From contig NC_087080.1 of assembly GCF_026151205.1 (NCBI RefSeq), positions 15,075,337-15,139,336 on the forward strand: a stretch of 64,000 nt of DNA, given 5' to 3'. The translations under genes and the position numbers were made by a program. How positions within the stretch are numbered: position 1 is the stretch's first letter; each line of letters opens with the position of its first letter. Positions 59,004 through 64,000 of the stretch are shown here, one piece after another. The DNA is from Bolinopsis microptera (Eukaryota; Ctenophora; Tentaculata; Lobata; Bolinopsidae). The notes beneath the pieces are model-generated. The model was not told where the DNA came from. It searched no databases and saw nothing but the letters and a program-made list of their open reading frames with translations.

Positions 59004-59468
59004 ATTGCTAAAACACAGTTTAATTATAAATAGAAATATAAAGGGAGGGACCCGCGAGGGGGGGGGGGGGGGACTTGGGCTACATAATATCTTTACAATT
59101 GAGGCTCGAGCAGTGTCTAACGATGCCGAACAATGAGTGTTAAAAGTAGCAAATTATATTATCTGTGTTGAGGTATGAAAAAAGTCTTAATACGTCACAA
59201 CTTAGTAACTTCAGTTGTATTGAAACTTAAATGATAATCAAATTAACGACATAATTTTTCTTTAGAATCAATTATCAACTAGGCAGGGGGGGGGGGGGGG
59301 CCAGTGTTTTTCTGGTTCCAATCCCCCCCCCCCCGCCGGCCCCATCCCTTCTACGTAACAGATTCAAATAGTGTGCCTCTAGTCAGCGCCCAACCAAATG
59401 GGATGTTGTTTAACTTCTTTTTATCTGCCATAGTTTCTCATTAAAACGTTTTGTGTTTAGATTAAGTA
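59004..59468. other. Short intergenic region between divergent genes
   Basis: Separates the minus-strand reductase from the plus-strand TSP1 gene, so it must hold both promoters. It contains poly-G tracts at 59060-59072 and 59287-59300 and a C run at 59324-59333. No TATA box stands out. Confidence 0.5.
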
Positions 59469-62400
59469 ATGAGTAATTTAACGTTCATTGTTGTTGTCAT
59501 TTTTACTGCAGTGCTATCGCAGACATCTTCAAGCAAGTGCAATCTTAAAAAGAAAGCAATCCAAAAGAAGATAAAGCAGTACCGAGGCAAATGTCTGAAG
59601 AAAGGATTCAAATCATCTATTAGTTGCGAGATGGAAAAAGGAAAATTGAGCAAGAAGGCCACGAAGAAATGTCACAAGCTTGAGGGAACTTTGAAAAAGT
59701 GTGACTACTCCTGCCAGCCCCCAATTGATGGAGGTTGGACTGACTACAGAGAATGGACCGCGATAGTTTGCTCAAGGAAATGTGGGGGAGGAAATAAAAT
59801 AAGGAGACGATCTTGCAGTAACCCTGCCCCAACGTTTGGTGGAGCTGATTGTGAAGGAAAAGCTGAGGAATCCCAAAAATGTAACACTGAAAAATTTCCA
59901 GGTAGGATATTAATTTGTTCGATGCTTTTAAATGTGTTCTACAAATGGCGACTCAGTTTCCATATGATAAGCTCTACTCAATTATCATTGTTCATATAAT
60001 AATCATTGTTCATATAGTAAGAAATAGTATATTTTATGGGGATTAAATCGTAAATTTCTATATTTTAGTTCAAGGAATCTTTGTTTAATTTTATCAGTTA
60101 TCAATATCGGTACCAAATTATCGAAATAAACCGATGATCATGACAATTTCGACCCAATTATTGCTGATAAACTTATCGAGATATTATCTCGTTGCATAAA
60201 CTAGGCTGGACTGATTATGGAGCATGGTCATCATGTCAGGGAGGGTCTCAAACAAGGAGAAGATCCTGCACAATGTCTGGTGAAGCTGATTGTGAAGGAA
60301 ATGCTGATGAATCCCGAAAATGCGCAGGTAGGATATAAATTTGTTCGATGAGGACACTTTCATGTTGTTAGTGTGAATTTGTTATATTAAGAAGCTCCCA
60401 TTGGTCTCTGATATGGGGTGGTCCGGTCAGAGATCCTCATTTAGAAATCCTCATTTAGAAAATCTCTAACGTGAAGCCCTAGAATAGTTTTTTTGCAATC
60501 TCCTTACCCCTCCAATTTAACATCTAGCAAGAAAATGAAATTATTTCGAACAGATGGTAAACAACGTTGATACCTGCCACAAAAATTAAAGTTGTCACAA
60601 CTCACAAGTAACAACTGGTTGTTACAGTTGCAACTGGCTAGGACATATTGTTTATATAGGTTTATCTTCTGTAATGTTTATCACCGCCATACCCACCTGG
60701 TGGGTTTAACCAAGTCAGTCTAACTGCTATAGTTATAGGACAAATATAGAGCAGAGGTTATTTCTCGACTTTACTATCTTTTGTGAGTAATGGACAAATT
60801 ATCATTAATTGTTGTTGAGAGTATCACGGCAGTACTACTAGGGCTGGCAGCTTTCAAACTCAGGTAGGATTGTTTTAGTATTTCAAAGTAAATCCTACAA
60901 TTTGACAACTTATGAGCTGCATGTTCTTTGCACTAGTAAAATAGATTGGCACATAGTACTCCTAATATACATATTACATGTATACTACATAAATTAATGA
61001 TTATATTATCTCTTCCCTCCGAATCAGTTAACGGTGGTTGGAGCGGTTTTACAGCATGGTCACAATGTTCAAACACGTGTGGTCGTGGAGTCCAGGGGAG
61101 GTCCAGATCATGTACCAACCCAACACCAGTTAACGAAGGAAGACAATGTTCAGGGTCAAGGGAACAGACACAGCAATGTTATGAAACAAGTAGCTGTGGT
61201 AAGTAATTGTGTGCTAAGTTATCTGGAGCTTCATCCCACTAATTATTAATGTTGATAAAGTTGCTCTCTAGTCTGAATGATGTAGTTTTGTTACTTTCAA
61301 CTTTTCAAAAGAAACATTCCATAAACAATAAATTAACTCTTGATAGGGATCAAAAACATGTTCACCTTGTTAGTTGTTACTCAATTTGCTCAAAATATAC
61401 TGAACAGTTCCATCCTGAATAAAAACATTAAAAACAATATTTTATAACAATGTTTTAATGATAAATGATAACATGAAAACAAAATTAGCTATCATCTTTA
61501 CAAAACTGCGACTACTATACAGGTGCTCATGGTCTGAAGATATGTTTCCGGGAGTCCGAAGGTAGCAGTCAATGTCAAGGTAATAGAAACACCTGCAGTG
61601 GATGGACAGCAGGTAATTAAGTAATTACTCTAATTACCTGGTAATTAAGTAATAACCTGGTAATTAGAGTTTTAAATTCTGATAGACCTCAACATTTTTA
61701 TGGACTGGCATTGAGCTTATTATTATAACTAATAAATCAGTATTTTTTCATAAGGTTAACCATGATAAAAAAATCAACATGGAAGATGCAATCTGGGTAA
61801 TTTGGACAACTTTTTATTTACAGGATTTAGAGATGACACAGATGGTCGTGGAGGAGGCTGTCAATACCATTGGTCAATAGAAAAGCATATGCCTGCAAAG
61901 AACAGGGAGTACAGGGTTTGCTTTAGGGAGACTGAAGGTTCCAGCCAATGTCAAGGTAATGTCAATATGTAAGGTTTGTTAAATTACTCAAGGCTCTCAA
62001 TGTCAAAGTTTGTATTTGTTTTCCTTAATCTACTAATATGAAGACATTGTAAATTTGAATCTTGGTAAAATTGAGCATCTTTTTAATGAGTGGTCTTTAT
62101 TAACACATGAATTAACCAGCTAATTTACACTGCAACATAGTGAAGTGTTGTTAGACATTCAGAGTTGTCCTGGAGTACTAGAGTCAAAGTAAAGTAAAGT
62201 ATTAACTTATCATCATAAAAATCACAGGATCAAGAACCACATGTACTGGTTGGAGCAGCAGTTGCCCACACTTTTCAGCACCATTCCATGACGACACCGA
62301 TAACAGAGGTGGGGGATGTAACTACAGCTGGAAAGTTGAAGAGCAGGCCAGTGCAAACAATATCCCACAAATCTGTAGGGTATGTTTTAGAGAGACTGAA

Positions 62401-62726
62401 GGTTCCAGCCAATGCCAGGTATTGTCAATATGCAAGATCTGTTAAATTACTCTTAATCACAGCAACTGGACTGAGCAATGTACCTGAAATAGGTCCTCAA
62501 ACCATCTAATGGTATACTAAATTTAAGCATTTCCAGAGGTCTTGACATCACAAATTTAGTTCAACCGTAGCACCCCAATAATAATCTGTATCATGAACAG
62601 GGCAGCAGAGCCACGTGCAGTGGCTATTCTAATGGGGCCTGGACAGCAGGGTTCAGAGACGACACTGATGATAGAAGCGGGGGTTGTGCTTACTCTTGGA
62701 AACTTGAGTGTGAAAACATATGGTAA
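59469..62726 (+). CDS. Secreted protein with three TSP1 repeats and a repeated FRDDTD cysteine module
   Basis: Seven exons with consistent phase: 59469-59901, 60205-60327, 61028-61198, 61523-61612, 61824-61955, 62228-62418, 62601-62726 (421 aa). Residues 1-22 are a signal peptide. A Lys-rich domain with six Cys follows, then three thrombospondin-1 repeats ([10 protein letters not shown]...[35 protein letters not shown]). The remainder is a tandem module of about 60 residues: [32 protein letters not shown], in about three units. I do not recognise the module as a named domain. It is probably an extracellular matrix, mucus or immune-type protein. The stop at 62724 overlaps a possible donor (ATATG|GTAAAG at 62723), so more modules could follow beyond the window. 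Confidence 0.87.
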
Positions 62727-64000
62727 AGACAGTTAAAAGACAGTTCAGCCTGTAACAAATCGTTTAGTAAATGAGCATCTAAGGGATGGAAGTAAAATTG
62801 TGAATCGGTGCCTTCATTTTTTATTTCTTGCAAGAAATAAAAACATGTTCCTAGGTTTTTGCATGTACAAAGACAAAATAAGGTTTTAGTTAAATACAGA
62901 GAGATAATATTCCAAATATTTGTCCACAATGTCTGAACTGATATAAGATTAGATTAGATTAGATTAGATTAAGAATAATGACATAAACATCATCACTAGT
63001 TTTAAACATTCTTTCTGATTTCCTCATTATCAGAACTGTGAACATTTCACAGCCTTCGTCATTAAAAACAAACAAATTCTATAACTAATATAATTGTCAT
63101 AATCTATTTACATATAAAAAAGTTTAAAAAGTTAAAAACCGTTAATTTAAAAATAATATAAGAGTGCATAGTTTTGATAATTACATACTTTACGTTTGTT
63201 GTTTTCTTGAAAAATTGTTGTTTTCTTGATACTAATTCGTAATATTTGTCCATCATTTCTGAACTGATAAAGAAGTGCATCATCTTAATAATTCCACACA
63301 AAGTCTCGCTTGAATGACTTGAATGTACATTTTTGTTAGGTATATTTTAATGTCGAAACGTGTAATAAATGTTAGAATTTATTTAATATATTTATTTAGC
63401 ATACAAATAATAATAAATGTTTTTAAAAACTTGTTTCGCTGAAATGCACCGTGAATTTAAAAAATTTTAAATAGTATTTATCTTAAATAGTATTCAAACA
63501 ATATACATATAACATATAATATCAGCAATGCAATGACCCTATATAAATTTAAACCGTCTACCACGGTGAATCGGTAAATTCATCACGATGCAACGTAACC
63601 CACTGGCTGCACCTCCACGAGTTATGTTGGGCTTACCGCTTACTGATCAACTTTCAGGATTTAAGGAAAAGCTGAGCGATTATATTGAATGATCAAAACG
63701 GAGCATTCAGCAAAAGGTAACTTCGAAAATATTTAAAATATGAACTCAGCTCATTGAATATTTCGGAATCGCCACAACCCCTTTAAAAATTTTGATTCTC
63801 TAATTCCGCCAAATATTACATCTCTAATAATGTTACCGTAAATAATCTATAAAGCAATTCAGTTTCAACCAATCATGATAAAGCATGATGCAGATTAAAA
63901 GTATGTTAATGTAGAGTCAACTTTTAGGGGATAAAACATATAATAAAACAATGGGAATTAGAATAGATGAAAACTTTACATCATATCAATGATGAATATG
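62727..64000. other. Region after the TSP1 gene; no certain gene
   Basis: Contains five tandem GATTA units at 62948-62970 and two similar 30-bp stretches (about 62909 and 63240, AATATTTGTCCA...TCTGAACTGATA). A TCGAAACGTGTAATAAATGT motif at 63353 resembles retroelement 3' ends. A 34-codon frame at 63590-63694 sits 3' of a TATATAAATT sequence, but this is too little to call a gene. Confidence 0.45.

Noticed and set aside
63590-63694. 34-codon ORF downstream of a TATA-like sequence
   Set aside because: Too short and without homology or splice support; mentioned only in the regional note.

Overview
The window is metazoan nuclear DNA: AT-rich, intron-rich, with GT-AG introns, receptor tyrosine phosphatase, thrombospondin-type-1, von Willebrand C and class A GPCR genes, and dense DNA transposons. 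The mix of cysteine-rich secreted modules and a large virus-like Polinton suggests an early-branching invertebrate, probably a cnidarian (inference, moderate-low confidence).

Region 1 (337-46833, +) is one receptor-type protein tyrosine phosphatase (RPTP) whose 5' end lies before the window. Twenty-four coding exons join with consistent phase: one partial and four complete fibronectin III domains, a membrane-proximal segment with a furin-type RKRR site, one transmembrane helix, catalytic domain D1, domain D2, then a UGA stop in the readthrough context UGA-CUA-G followed by a spliced, in-frame 115-codon tail.

Two of its introns are very large. The first (5790-31516) holds a Polinton/Maverick of about 25.5 kb (5869-31344) with roughly 1.1-1.2 kb terminal inverted repeats. 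Inside are a protein-primed type B DNA polymerase, a duplicated polymerase 3' end followed by a ~103-bp satellite, a chromodomain integrase, a small virion-protein-like gene, a tentative capsid-like gene, and two small genes at the right end. A 2-kb foldback element sits in the right terminal repeat. Two blocks of this element (about 12055-20640 and 22800-27290) have severe homopolymer distortion and look like unpolished assembly. The second large intron (35009-42397) contains a complete five-exon gene on the opposite strand: signal peptide, VWC domain, a cysteine-rich module and a multi-pass membrane region (598 aa). It also holds a SINE, several MITEs and a perfect 32-bp hairpin.

Region 2 (46834-64000) carries, on the minus strand, an intronless atypical class A GPCR, nested DNA transposons with a transposase-like ORF, NUS1 (dolichol synthesis, five exons) and an aldo-keto reductase. 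On the plus strand is a seven-exon secreted protein with three TSP1 repeats followed by a repeated cysteine module with the core FRDDTD.

A recurring theme in the RPTP gene is that tandem arrays lie directly against splice sites, and several carry copies of the adjacent splice junction.
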